Assembly: GCA_023259315.1 (NCBI GenBank)
Contig: JAHFQL010000008.1
Coordinates: forward strand, 1 to 23,356
Length of the DNA stretch: 23,356 nucleotides
Reading direction: 5' to 3'
From: Candidatus Woesearchaeota archaeon
GTDB lineage: Archaea > Nanoarchaeota > Nanoarchaeia > Woesearchaeales > GW2011-AR4
This document shows, in pieces, positions 7,876 through 15,116 of this stretch. The position numbers and the translations under genes were made by a program. The notes beneath the pieces were generated by a model. The model was not told the DNA's origin. It saw only the letters and a program-made list of their open reading frames with translations, and did no database searches. The stretch's first letter is position 1; each line of letters begins with the position of its first letter.

Positions 7876-8949
7876 ATGGGTGGCTTGTTCAAGGACATTT
7901 TGGGGAGCAGCGAAAGCTTGTTTAAGAACGATGTTGCATTAGATTATTCTTTCCAGCCAAAGCTTGTCCCTTACAGGGAAAAGGAGCAAAGGGTTATTGC
8001 AGGCTGCATAAAGCCATTATTCCAACAAAAATCAGGAAAGAATGTATTTATTTTTGGCCAGCCTGGAATTGGCAAGACAGTTGCATGCAGACAAATCCTA
8101 AAAGAATTGGAAGACGAGACAGAAGAGATAATTCCATTCTATATAAATTGCTGGCAGCGCAATACAACCTACAAGATAATTCTTGAAATCTGCGATTTGA
8201 TGGACTTCAAATTCGTCCAAAATAAGAAAACAGAGGAATTGTTCAGGTGGATAAAGCAGAACTTAAACAAAAAATCAGTTGCTTTTGTTTTTGACGAGGT
8301 TGACAAGCTTGAGGATTTGGATTTTTTGTATATGATGTTGGAAGAGATATACAGAAAAACAATAATTTTGATAACAAACTACAAAGACTGGATTCTTGAT
8401 TTGGATGAAAGAATTAAATCAAGGCTGATGCCAGAGCTTGTTGAATTCAAGCCTTACAATTATGAGGAAACAAAAGGAATTTTAAAGCAGAGAATGGAAT
8501 ATGCCTTCCACCCAAATGTATGGAGCGATGATGCTTTTGAATTGATAGCCAGGAAAACAGCTGATTTGCAGGATATAAGGACAGGATTGTATTTAATGAA
8601 GGAAACTGGCGCAACAGCAGAGAATAAATCATCAAGAAAGATACTTTTAGAGCACGCGCAGCAGGCACTAAGCAAGATTGACGAGTTCAGCATCAAAAAG
8701 ACAAGCGAATTGGAAACAAACGAGCAGCTTATATTAGAATTGATAAAAAACAACTCAGGAAAAAGAATAGGCGATATTTTCAAAATCTACCAGGATAACG
8801 GCGGCAATCTTGTTTACAAATCTTTCCAAAGAAAAATAGAAAGGCTGCACAAGGACAAGTTCATAGTTATCGAGAAGACTGCTGGCGGCAACGAAGGAAA
8901 CACAACAATTATAAAGCATAATTCTGAAAAGAAATTGACTGAGTTTTGA
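7876..8949 (+). CDS. cdc6: Orc1/Cdc6-family replication initiator ATPase
   Basis: The 357-residue AAA+ protein resembles archaeal Orc1/Cdc6, which binds replication origins and helps load the MCM helicase. Walker A is GQPGIGKT at 61-68, Walker B is FDEVD at 139-143, and a sensor-1 ITN segment follows. The sensor-2 region reads LQDIRTGLYLM, a looser form of the usual GDxRxAL. The C-terminal third (about residues 270-345) is a winged-helix-like DNA-binding segment rich in Lys. The N-terminus (FKDILGSSESLFKNDVALD) is typical of the family. ATG 7876 follows a TATA box at leaderless distance. In archaea the gene often sits beside the origin it serves, but no origin repeats were recognised here. 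Confidence 0.88.
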   Translation: MGGLFKDILGSSESLFKNDVALDYSFQPKLVPYREKEQRVIAGCIKPLFQQKSGKNVFIFGQPGIGKTVACRQILKELEDETEEIIPFYINCWQRNTTYKIILEICDLMDFKFVQNKKTEELFRWIKQNLNKKSVAFVFDEVDKLEDLDFLYMMLEEIYRKTIILITNYKDWILDLDERIKSRLMPELVEFKPYNYEETKGILKQRMEYAFHPNVWSDDAFELIARKTADLQDIRTGLYLMKETGATAENKSSRKILLEHAQQALSKIDEFSIKKTSELETNEQLILELIKNNSGKRIGDIFKIYQDNGGNLVYKSFQRKIERLHKDKFIVIEKTAGGNEGNTTIIKHNSEKKLTEF

Positions 8950-9020
8950 TTAAAATTAATTGTTATTTTAGAGTGGTATAAATACGTAGATTTAAAAGTA
9001 CATAGATTTTCTAGAAGTGA

Positions 9021-9626
9021 ATGCAGAAAAGAAAGAGATCTCTCGAAGAAAGGCTATATATTGATTTTTATTATAGAAACAAAAAACAAAGCCCTCAAAA
9101 AACGGAAAGATTATCTAGGATTTTTAGTTATGCGTCAAAAGCAACAGCATTAGCAGCTTTAGCTTTTGGAGTTGAATTTGTTTATGATTTTTTAAATGAT
9201 GAATATTTGTTTAATTTATTTAGGAATCGGACTAAGACTGAAACAGATCTTATAAAAATAATAGGAGATATACCTTACAGAGGTTTAATTGCAGAAGCTT
9301 CTTATTCTTTTGGATTAGCTTTACTTTCTATTCATTTTAATGTGATTAAAAAACTTAAATTTCTTTCGCTTAAAAAGAAAACAGGCGGACAATTAAATAT
9401 TGAAGAACTCCAATTAGCTAGAGATTATGGAGCGATTGGAAGGTATGCTCATGAGATTGGTGCATTTGCTGCTATGACTGGTGTGGCAGCAGATATTTAT
9501 CCCACTTCCTTGATAATACTACCCCTCTTCCCCTTATTTTTTTATTTGATAATTTACAAAGGATATGGCTCTTTGTATTCGTCAGCAAAAGATTATGTGA
9601 TTGGTGCAAGAAAGAAATTTAATTGA
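9021..9626 (+). CDS. Small polytopic membrane protein of unknown function
   Basis: I do not recognise this 201-residue protein. The first 33 residues are basic and polar (QKRKRSLEERL...), suggesting a cytoplasmic N-terminus. Hydrophobic segments fall near residues 36-58, 88-108, 140-160 and 163-184, so three or four membrane spans are likely. The linker after the second span is Lys-rich (KKLKFLSLKKKTGG). ATG 9021 lies about 26 nt after TTTAAAAG and 40 nt after GGTATAAATA, either of which could be the promoter. The gene converges on the dienelactone-hydrolase-like gene, with only 8 bp between the stop codons. Confidence 0.7.
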   Translation: MQKRKRSLEERLYIDFYYRNKKQSPQKTERLSRIFSYASKATALAALAFGVEFVYDFLNDEYLFNLFRNRTKTETDLIKIIGDIPYRGLIAEASYSFGLALLSIHFNVIKKLKFLSLKKKTGGQLNIEELQLARDYGAIGRYAHEIGAFAAMTGVAADIYPTSLIILPLFPLFFYLIIYKGYGSLYSSAKDYVIGARKKFN

Positions 9627-9634
9627 AATAAAAT

Positions 9635-10447
9635 TTATATCTTTAAATTTCTATTTAAAAAATCTAATGTTTTTTTCCAAGCATCTTTTGTTTCTTCAGG
9701 AGCGTAGTTCATTCCAGAGGGATTTGCGAACGCGTGTCCAACTCCTTTATAAATGTAAATCTCATTTTCTATTTTTAGTTTGTCAAGCGTTTTGTTAAAC
9801 TGCCTGGCACTTTCAACTGGGATTGCTTGGTCTTTGTCTCCAAAAATGCCGAGCACAGGCCATTTTATTGCAGAAAGTTTTGTTTCATTTGTTTCCAGCC
9901 TGCCGTAATAAATCACAGTCGCTGCAAGCTTCTCGTTTAAAGCGAGCTGCATTGACATGCCGCCGCCAAAACACCAGCCCATGGACGCAATCAACTCCTT
10001 GTCGACATTTTTCTGGTTTTTTAAAAATTGAATAGCGGCTTTCATGTTTTTTATTGCTTCCTCGGGGTTTTTGTTGATTGGCGTTATCAATTGTCCTGCT
10101 TCATTTGCATCTTTTGCAATTTTCCCATCAAACAAGTCAACTGCCAAAACAACATAGCCTTCTGCTGAAAGTTGTCGAGCCATTTCTTTTATGTTGTCAT
10201 TAAGTCCCCACCATTCATGCATCATTACAACTGCAGGATACATTCCTTCTTTTTTTGGATTTGCAAGAAAACCTGTTGCCGGCCCATAATTGATTTCCGT
10301 TGCTTCCACTCCTGAAGTGTTGCTGTTTTTCAGAATTTCAACATTTCTGACCTTTTGATTTTCCTGTACATTTTGAGGAATTTGCTGCTGCGCACATGAA
10401 GCTAACAAAATCAAAAATAAAATAATGGAAATGTAATTTATTTTCAT
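9635..10447 (-). CDS. Dienelactone hydrolase-family lipoprotein
   Basis: The 270-residue alpha/beta hydrolase has an N-terminal lipoprotein signal ending in the lipobox LASC (near residue 18), so the enzyme is probably anchored outside the membrane. The triad follows dienelactone hydrolases: Cys159 in GWCFGGG, Asp206 in GDKDQAIP and His238 in GVGHAFANP. Related enzymes cleave dienelactone or other small ester/lactone substrates; the substrate here is unknown. ATG 10447 is preferred to the TTG six bases upstream because it begins the signal peptide exactly and lies just 2 bases after the acylphosphatase stop. The two genes thus form a tight operon read from the 10741-10750 promoter. Confidence 0.87.
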   Translation of the reverse strand: MKINYISIILFLILLASCAQQQIPQNVQENQKVRNVEILKNSNTSGVEATEINYGPATGFLANPKKEGMYPAVVMMHEWWGLNDNIKEMARQLSAEGYVVLAVDLFDGKIAKDANEAGQLITPINKNPEEAIKNMKAAIQFLKNQKNVDKELIASMGWCFGGGMSMQLALNEKLAATVIYYGRLETNETKLSAIKWPVLGIFGDKDQAIPVESARQFNKTLDKLKIENEIYIYKGVGHAFANPSGMNYAPEETKDAWKKTLDFLNRNLKI

Positions 10448-10449
10448 AA

Positions 10450-10719
10450 TCAATGGATAATTTCAAAGTTTTTAAAGTTTTCCGGTTCTTTATGTTTGAT
10501 TAAAATATTTTCAACTCTGGCAATTCCAGGTCCTTGCTTGATAAAATCTATTAATTCATTTAACTTTTCTTCATCACCTTGTGCAACAACTTCAACATTT
10601 CCATCAGGCAGATTTTTAGCATAGCCTTTCAATCCAAGCTCTGTTGCTTTTCTTCTTGTATTGTCCCTAAAGAAAACTCCCTGAACTCTGCCAGAAACAA
10701 TGAGATGAACGCATTTCAT
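10450..10719 (-). CDS. acyP: Acylphosphatase
   Basis: The 89-residue protein has full family length and both catalytic residues: Arg18 in GRVQGVFFR and Asn36 in GYAKNLPDG. Acylphosphatase hydrolyses acyl phosphates such as carbamoyl phosphate or 1,3-bisphosphoglycerate in the cytoplasm. ATG 10719 sits about 26 nt after a minus-strand TATA box, so it is probably leaderless and the first gene of a two-gene operon with the downstream lipoprotein hydrolase. Nothing is unusual in the sequence. Confidence 0.95.
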   Translation of the reverse strand: MKCVHLIVSGRVQGVFFRDNTRRKATELGLKGYAKNLPDGNVEVVAQGDEEKLNELIDFIKQGPGIARVENILIKHKEPENFKNFEIIH

Positions 10720-10740
10720 AAAGTATAGGTATTTTTTGAG

Positions 10741-10750
10741 TTTTATATAG
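10741..10750 (-). promoter_or_regulatory. TATA box of the acylphosphatase operon
   Basis: Minus-strand CTATATAAAA is centred about 26 nt upstream of ATG 10719. Confidence 0.6.
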
Positions 10751-10812
10751 TTTATTGTTTATTTTCCATACTGCAAACAACCACTGGACACTGGACATCT
10801 GCTGGTGTGAAG

Positions 10813-10820
10813 TATTTAAA
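10813..10820 (+). promoter_or_regulatory. TATA box of the hairpin-leader/micro-ORF transcript
   Basis: TATTTAAA predicts a transcription start near 10840, just before the hairpin at 10845. Unlike its neighbours, this transcript would carry a leader of about 80 nt. Confidence 0.5.
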
Positions 10821-10844
10821 CTAAAGGATTCACAATATGTGATG

Positions 10845-10898
10845 GCAGGAAAAGAATGAAAGGGTTTGTATCCCTCTTTTCACCCCCAATTTTCCTGC
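10845..10898 (+). ncRNA. Structured 5' leader hairpin (unassigned RNA element)
   Basis: A perfect 9-bp outer stem, GCAGGAAAA/TTTTCCTGC, encloses a second stem around AAAGGG...CCCTCTTT with loop TTTGTAT and a C-rich internal strand (CACCCCCAA). The element lies between a TATA box and the Shine-Dalgarno of micro-ORF 1. Part of it, TCACC at 10880-10884, is complementary to GGTGA at 10911-10915, so a fold that hides the ribosome site is possible. I do not recognise a known riboswitch class. Confidence 0.5.
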
Positions 10899-10909
10899 TA
10901 AAATTAAAC

Positions 10910-10915
10910 AGGTGA
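10910..10915 (+). promoter_or_regulatory. Shine-Dalgarno of micro-ORF 1
   Basis: AGGTGA lies 6 nt before ATG 10922. Strong SDs are rare elsewhere in this window, so it supports real translation of the 40-codon ORF. Confidence 0.6.
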
Positions 10916-10921
10916 CCAAAA

Positions 10922-11044
10922 ATGGAATTAAGCAATGAATTTGTGGAAGATTTGTTTTTGAAGCAGATCAAGGAATTGACAATAAGGACAAACAAGCAGT
11001 TGAAAAGCTTTGATGCGCAATTCAGCGGCATGAATGTAAAATAA
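10922..11044 (+). CDS. Micro-protein 1 (40 aa), unknown
   Basis: This short ORF begins MELSNEFVEDLF and ends FSGMNVK. It has no recognisable domain and is predicted helical, with an acidic start and a basic middle (KQLKSF). Support for reality comes from context rather than homology: a TATA box, a structured leader, a good SD (AGGTGA) with 6-nt spacing, and a second SD-led ORF directly downstream. The ORF is too short for coding statistics. It could instead act as a leader peptide for the second ORF. Confidence 0.5.
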   Translation: MELSNEFVEDLFLKQIKELTIRTNKQLKSFDAQFSGMNVK

Positions 11045-11048
11045 TTAA

Positions 11049-11056
11049 GGAAGTGA
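11049..11056 (+). promoter_or_regulatory. Shine-Dalgarno of micro-ORF 2
   Basis: GGAAGTGA lies 5 nt before ATG 11062 in the short gap after micro-ORF 1. Confidence 0.55.
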
Positions 11057-11061
11057 TTTCA

Positions 11062-11181
11062 ATGAAAGAAATAGAAGAAACTGAAGAAGATTTTTACAAT
11101 TTGGAATATCTGGAAGGGTACGTGGAAGACGATGAGATAAATGCCGAAGAAGAAGGATTTATGATTGGGTACCTGGGATAA
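11062..11181 (+). CDS. Acidic micro-protein 2 (39 aa), unknown
   Basis: This is a very acidic peptide: it begins MKEIEETEEDFYNLEYLEG and contains VEDDEI followed by EEEGFMIGYLG. The ending, with aromatic and Gly residues (GFMIGYLG), looks like a folded or binding motif rather than random AT-rich sequence. It is read 18 nt after micro-ORF 1 with its own SD, and its stop is 57 nt before the YrdC-family gene, which has its own TATA box. No function is assigned. Confidence 0.55.
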   Translation: MKEIEETEEDFYNLEYLEGYVEDDEINAEEEGFMIGYLG

Positions 11182-11207
11182 ATTTTTTATTATTTTTCAA
11201 CACAAAA

Positions 11208-11217
11208 CTATTTATAC
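11208..11217 (+). promoter_or_regulatory. TATA box of the YrdC/Sua5-family gene
   Basis: CTATTTATAC is centred about 26 nt before ATG 11239. Confidence 0.55.
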
Positions 11218-11238
11218 TTTGATTTCTTCCTTTTTGTT

Positions 11239-11805
11239 ATGCGCATATTAAATTATGATGAACTCAAGATGGAAAAGCCAGCAATCATTGAGGCTATAAT
11301 TAGAGGCGCTGTCTTTATTTACCCAACCGACACAATTTATGGTATTGGTTGCAATGCACAGCTTTCAAGTGCAGTCAAAAAAGTAAGGCTGCTTAAGTCA
11401 AGAGCATCAAACCCGTTTTCTGTTATTGCGCCATCATTGCAGTGGGTTTATGAAAATTGCGTTGTTGCAAAAGATGGAGAGGGATGGCTTGAGAAACTGC
11501 CAGGGCCTTACACATTAATTTTTAAATTAAAAAACAATTGTGTTGCAAAAGAAGTCAACCCTGGATTAAAAACTTTGGGCATCAGAATTCCAAATCACTG
11601 GATAAGAAAAATTGTTGCAGAAGCAGAAGTGCCAATTGTTACAACATCTGTAAACAGAAGCAGTGAAGACTACATGACTTCTTTGGAAGATTTGGACCCT
11701 TCAATAAAAGGAGGCATTGATTTTATTTTATACGACGGTAAAAAAGAAGGAAAGCCAAGCAAGATAATTGATTTGACAGAAGATGTAAGAGTCATAGAGA
11801 GATAA
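11239..11805 (+). CDS. YrdC/Sua5-family threonylcarbamoyl-AMP synthase-like protein
   Basis: At 188 residues this is the single-domain YrdC form without the C-terminal Sua5 domain. YrdC/Sua5 makes threonylcarbamoyl-AMP from threonine, bicarbonate and ATP, the first step of t6A37 formation on ANN-decoding tRNAs. Visible family motifs are GAVFIYPTDTIYGIGC near residues 23-38, LLKSR before the nucleotide site, TTSVN near 133-137 and KPSKIIDLT near the C-terminus. The KxRxxxK signature appears as KSRASNP, so the second Lys is replaced by Asn. This divergence could mean a paralogue with another role. The downstream metallophosphoesterase follows 31 nt later. Confidence 0.82.
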   Translation: MRILNYDELKMEKPAIIEAIIRGAVFIYPTDTIYGIGCNAQLSSAVKKVRLLKSRASNPFSVIAPSLQWVYENCVVAKDGEGWLEKLPGPYTLIFKLKNNCVAKEVNPGLKTLGIRIPNHWIRKIVAEAEVPIVTTSVNRSSEDYMTSLEDLDPSIKGGIDFILYDGKKEGKPSKIIDLTEDVRVIER

Positions 11806-11836
11806 ATTTTTAAAAGAGTTCTGTTTATTGCCTAGT

Positions 11837-12463
11837 ATGGAAAAGGAAACCAAAACAAAGCTAAAGATTCTTGCAGCTGGCGATATACACGGAGATACTT
11901 CGCAGGCCAAAAAACTTGCTGAGCAGGCTGAGAAGGAAAATATTGACTTGATTGTTTTATGCGGCGATTTGACATATGCAGAAAAATCAACAGAAGGAAT
12001 TATAGGGCCATTTGTCAAAAAGCACAAAAAGGTTATTTTAATTCCCGGCAACCATGAGACTGTTGCAACTGCTGATTTCTTGGCTGAGCTGTATGGTGCA
12101 ACAAATCTTCATGGATATTCTATTAAATATAAAGATGTTGGGTTATTTGGATGCGGAGGGGCAAATATTGGATTGTTCCAGCTTGGAGAAGACGAGATTT
12201 TTGAATTGATAAAAAAGGGATATGAAAGAATAAAAGACGCAAAGAAAAAAATTTTAGTAACCCACGTTCATCCTAGCGGTTCTTTGATGGAAAAATTCTC
12301 AAACATATTTCCAGGAAGCGAAGGTGTTAAGAGGGCAATTGACACTTTCAAGCCGGATATTTTGCTTTGCAGCCATGTTCACGAGGCAGAGGGCATAGAG
12401 GAAATGATTGGCAAGACAAAAGTGATTAACGTTGGCAAAAAAGGAAAAATAATTGAAGTTTAA
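11837..12463 (+). CDS. Calcineurin-like metallophosphoesterase
   Basis: The 208-residue protein has the full metal-binding series of the family: Asp16 and His18 in GDIHGD, Asp44 in CGDL, Asn72-His73 in PGNHE, His143/His145 in THVHPS and His180/His182 in CSHVHEAEG. Such enzymes hydrolyse phosphomono- or diesters with two metal ions; the substrate cannot be told from sequence. ATG 11837 is preferred to the upstream TTG 11828, since the family fold begins directly with KLKILAAGDIHGD. An AT-rich TTTTTAAAAG box at the end of the preceding gene could be its promoter; read-through from the YrdC gene is equally possible. It converges on the PII gene. Confidence 0.88.
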   Translation: MEKETKTKLKILAAGDIHGDTSQAKKLAEQAEKENIDLIVLCGDLTYAEKSTEGIIGPFVKKHKKVILIPGNHETVATADFLAELYGATNLHGYSIKYKDVGLFGCGGANIGLFQLGEDEIFELIKKGYERIKDAKKKILVTHVHPSGSLMEKFSNIFPGSEGVKRAIDTFKPDILLCSHVHEAEGIEEMIGKTKVINVGKKGKIIEV

Positions 12464-12503
12464 TCATATTTTTATTTTTTATTTGATAACAATAGAAAAA
12501 TTC

Positions 12504-12884
12504 TTAAGAAAAATATTGTGGGATTTTATAATTTGGTTGGAATGGTTGTCCATCTCGGATTTGTCTCACTGCATATGCTAATTCATACCATACCAATCCA
12601 TCTCCTGTAACACCAGAATGTGCTGCCTCTTCTATTGCATTCATTGCTCTATCCCTTATTTCTTCATTAGCAACAATAACCTCTAGCATAACTTTTGGTA
12701 AAAAGTCAACTGTATACTCACTTCCCTTAAAGAGTTCAGTATGTCCTTTTTGCTGTCCAAAACCTCTTACTTCATATACTGTCATCCCTACTATGCCTAA
12801 TCCTGTAAGTGCCTCTTTTACATCATCCAGCTTAAAAGGTTTGATAATTGCTTTAACATTGAAATATTTTTGTTCTTGAGTCAT
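12504..12884 (-). CDS. PII-family nitrogen/energy signalling protein
   Basis: The 126-residue protein aligns with GlnB/GlnK over its whole length: IIKPFKLDDVKEAL, then the T-loop with GQQKGHTELFKGSEYTVDFLPKV. PII trimers bind ATP/ADP and 2-oxoglutarate and control transporters and enzymes through the T-loop. Tyr57 is the equivalent of the uridylylated Tyr51 of enterobacterial PII, and T-loop residues are intact. In the B-loop, GDG is followed by Leu97 where Lys90 is usual. The C-loop reads VRQIRDG instead of RIRTGE, followed by a distinct tail ending PNYKIPQYFS. No amtB, glnA or uridylyltransferase is nearby. Codon choice (GTA, TTA) differs from neighbours that favour GTT and TTG, which hints at transfer. 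Confidence 0.93.
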   Translation of the reverse strand: MTQEQKYFNVKAIIKPFKLDDVKEALTGLGIVGMTVYEVRGFGQQKGHTELFKGSEYTVDFLPKVMLEVIVANEEIRDRAMNAIEEAAHSGVTGDGLVWYELAYAVRQIRDGQPFQPNYKIPQYFS

Positions 12885-12982
12885 TTTAAGTTTAGTAAAA
12901 GAAATTTAAACTTGTTTATAAATTTAACCATTTTTAAGTAGTTTCAATTTACAAATCAGAATTTAAAAAAGAAATTAAAAAA

Positions 12983-13384
12983 CTAATCATAAAACTCTAT
13001 GCTGAATTTCTTGTCTTTTGCTTTAGGCAACTCTTCTTCAGCCTCTTCAGTTTCTTCTTCTTTTGTTGTAGCAGTATCCATTTTCTTTATTTCTTCTTCA
13101 TTGAATAATTCTGCAAACAAATCTTCTGTTGATTGTTCTGTTTCTTGAGCTTTTGTTTCTTCCGATTCCTGATTTGTTTGTTCGGAATTAGATGTTTCTT
13201 GTGATGTGTTAGAAGCATCTCCAAAGATATTATTAAATGGATTTTCACTTGATTGGCTGCCTGATTCAGAAACTGGCTGGTTTGTAAATATCTCTTGCGA
13301 ATCGCCAACAAGATTTTGCAGCATCTTGATTACTTTTTTTATCTCTTCATGAGAATCTTCTTTTGTGTCTATGCTTACTTTCAT
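12983..13384 (-). CDS. Acidic, disordered protein with conserved-looking ends
   Basis: The 133-residue protein is not assigned to a named family. The first 27 residues (MKVSIDTKEDSHEEIKKVIK...) look like a small beta-helix element, a start I associate with short proteins of DPANN archaea (from memory, unverified). Residues 30-115 are low complexity, rich in Glu, Ser, Gln and Thr, and probably disordered. The last residues, DKKFSIEFYD, look like a short binding motif. It sits 24 bp downstream of the CARDB-like gene's promoter-distal end, with its own TTTTTAAGC box about 28 nt before ATG 13384. It may be an adaptor, but the function is unknown. Confidence 0.75.
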   Translation of the reverse strand: MKVSIDTKEDSHEEIKKVIKMLQNLVGDSQEIFTNQPVSESGSQSSENPFNNIFGDASNTSQETSNSEQTNQESEETKAQETEQSTEDLFAELFNEEEIKKMDTATTKEEETEEAEEELPKAKDKKFSIEFYD

Positions 13385-13407
13385 GGGAGTAACATTGGGT
13401 ATAGAGC

Positions 13408-15066
13408 TTAAAAAGTTTTTGGTTTATTCAGTTCCTCTTCCAAATCCTTTACAACCTTTTCTTTTAATTGTTCAATGCCTTTTTTTCTTTTTCCTATTTT
13501 TATGATTATAAAAGTGACAACTAAAAGTGTCAAAAAAACAGAAGCAATGATAACCAAATTTTCTTTAGTAAAAAATGTTGGTTTTGGCTGTTCTATTTTT
13601 GTTTCAATCACCTTAGTTTTGTTGCTTACGTTGGACTCTATTGCAGCTGTTTGGTTTATCTTTGCTTCATTAGAGTTTTGAGCGCTATCTTTTCTTATTG
13701 TTGCATTAGATGTTGTGGCATTTAATGATTTTATTTTAAGCTCCACAGATTTGTTTATTGATTTGATGACATCATTAAAATTGTATTCAACATTAAGATT
13801 AAGCTTGATAGTTTTATCCAATTCTTCAATTGAACTTTTGGGTATAGATAATGTGCTGCTTATTATGGAATAGGAATCGCCTGGCATGAGCTTATTCAGG
13901 TTTTGTTCTGCATCATTGTTATATGGGGCACTTAGCTTTGCTTTAATATTAGTCAGCTCATAAATTTTGCTGGGATTCCTTATTTGTGCGCTGACAATAA
14001 ATTTTTCTCCCGGCGTTACTTCAGCAGAATCTGTGCTGAGGTTTATAACTGGTTTCGGCTCAGCGGAATTGACAAAAGTGTCATTTTCTATTACATAGCT
14101 TATGCTCTTGATTTTGTACTCAAAAGTCTGCTTTATTGGAATTTTGCTTTCTGCATTGCCTTTAAGATACAAAGAATAATTGAACGATGAACCCGGATCC
14201 ATCTTTGAATTGCTTTTGAAGACATTAACATCTCTGCTGAAATAAGGCACTTTATTGAGAAGCTCAAAATTCCATGGAATGTCAACTGTAATAGCAAGGT
14301 CGATTTTTTCATTCAAATTTATATTTTGCAATGAAACATTAATGTAAAAGGGCTGCTGTATCTCTACATCGCTGTCAATCATCTGGTTTACAGCAAGCTG
14401 GTGCGGCAGCACTGTTATTGTCAGGGTATCTGTAGCTTTTTTTTCAGTTTCAAATCCATTGGAGTAGTTTAAGCTTCCAACTAAATTGTAGGTGCCTTCT
14501 TGTTGTGCAACAAGTGTTGCTGTGCAAACTTTATGGGAATTGCTAGGAATAGAGCCGCTCCATGAAAGTTTATTGTCTTTTAAAGTGCATCCATCAACAT
14601 ATGTTACCGCAAAACCTGTCAAGTTTTCCTCATATTTTAGATTGGTAACATCAACATCAGTTGGATTGGTTATTGTAATTGTCAAATCAGCTGAATCCTT
14701 TTGTAGCAAACTGGTTGATGTTGCAGTGCTAACTGCTGATAAACTGCCTGTAATTTTGTAGATGATTGTATCAATTTCGTAATAAGTTACATAAGTGGTT
14801 ATGTTCCTGTCAGAAAAATTGGCGCTGTTTATACATATTCTAAACACATTATTTGATTTGCATTTGCCATTTTCTATAATTAAGCTTTGTGATGGGTTCT
14901 GAACAAACAATTTATTGCTGCTTTCGTCATAAGTAAATTTGAAAATGTTTCCGTCTATCACTTTCTCTTGGTCTGTTATGACTTTGCCAGAAAAAATTTG
15001 AGTTTCTGCAATAGCTATAGGCAATAACAGAATTAAAACAGAAAAAAAGGTAATTATTTTTTTCAT
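13408..15066 (-). CDS. Membrane-anchored CARDB/Ig-like surface protein
   Basis: The 552-residue protein starts with a signal peptide (MKKIITFFSVLILLLPIAIAE). A long beta-rich extracellular part has many NxS/T sites, with CARDB/COG1361-like repeats recognisable by LTITITNPTDVDVTNLKYEE and similar stretches. One transmembrane helix near residues 500-520 (NLVIIASVFLTLLVVTFIII) and a basic cytoplasmic tail (KIGKRKKG) follow, so it is a type I surface protein. Such proteins are common in archaeal envelopes and often carry adhesion or envelope-assembly roles; no enzyme motif is present. ATG 15066 follows an ATTTAAATATTTT box on the minus strand at leaderless distance. Confidence 0.8.
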   Translation of the reverse strand: MKKIITFFSVLILLLPIAIAETQIFSGKVITDQEKVIDGNIFKFTYDESSNKLFVQNPSQSLIIENGKCKSNNVFRICINSANFSDRNITTYVTYYEIDTIIYKITGSLSAVSTATSTSLLQKDSADLTITITNPTDVDVTNLKYEENLTGFAVTYVDGCTLKDNKLSWSGSIPSNSHKVCTATLVAQQEGTYNLVGSLNYSNGFETEKKATDTLTITVLPHQLAVNQMIDSDVEIQQPFYINVSLQNINLNEKIDLAITVDIPWNFELLNKVPYFSRDVNVFKSNSKMDPGSSFNYSLYLKGNAESKIPIKQTFEYKIKSISYVIENDTFVNSAEPKPVINLSTDSAEVTPGEKFIVSAQIRNPSKIYELTNIKAKLSAPYNNDAEQNLNKLMPGDSYSIISSTLSIPKSSIEELDKTIKLNLNVEYNFNDVIKSINKSVELKIKSLNATTSNATIRKDSAQNSNEAKINQTAAIESNVSNKTKVIETKIEQPKPTFFTKENLVIIASVFLTLLVVTFIIIKIGKRKKGIEQLKEKVVKDLEEELNKPKTF

Positions 15067-15116
15067 TGTTATGAAGTTTTATTGAAAATATTTAAATCTA
15101 ACTGAATTGTTTATCC

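Noticed and set aside
10790..10800. Direct repeat ACTGGAC ACTGGAC before the micro-ORF promoter
   Set aside because: Only two 7-bp units; could be chance and has no clear relation to the promoter.
12464..12503. Possible terminator hairpin between convergent metallophosphoesterase and PII genes
   Set aside because: AT-rich, no inverted repeat seen; a T-tract alone is not specific in this genome.
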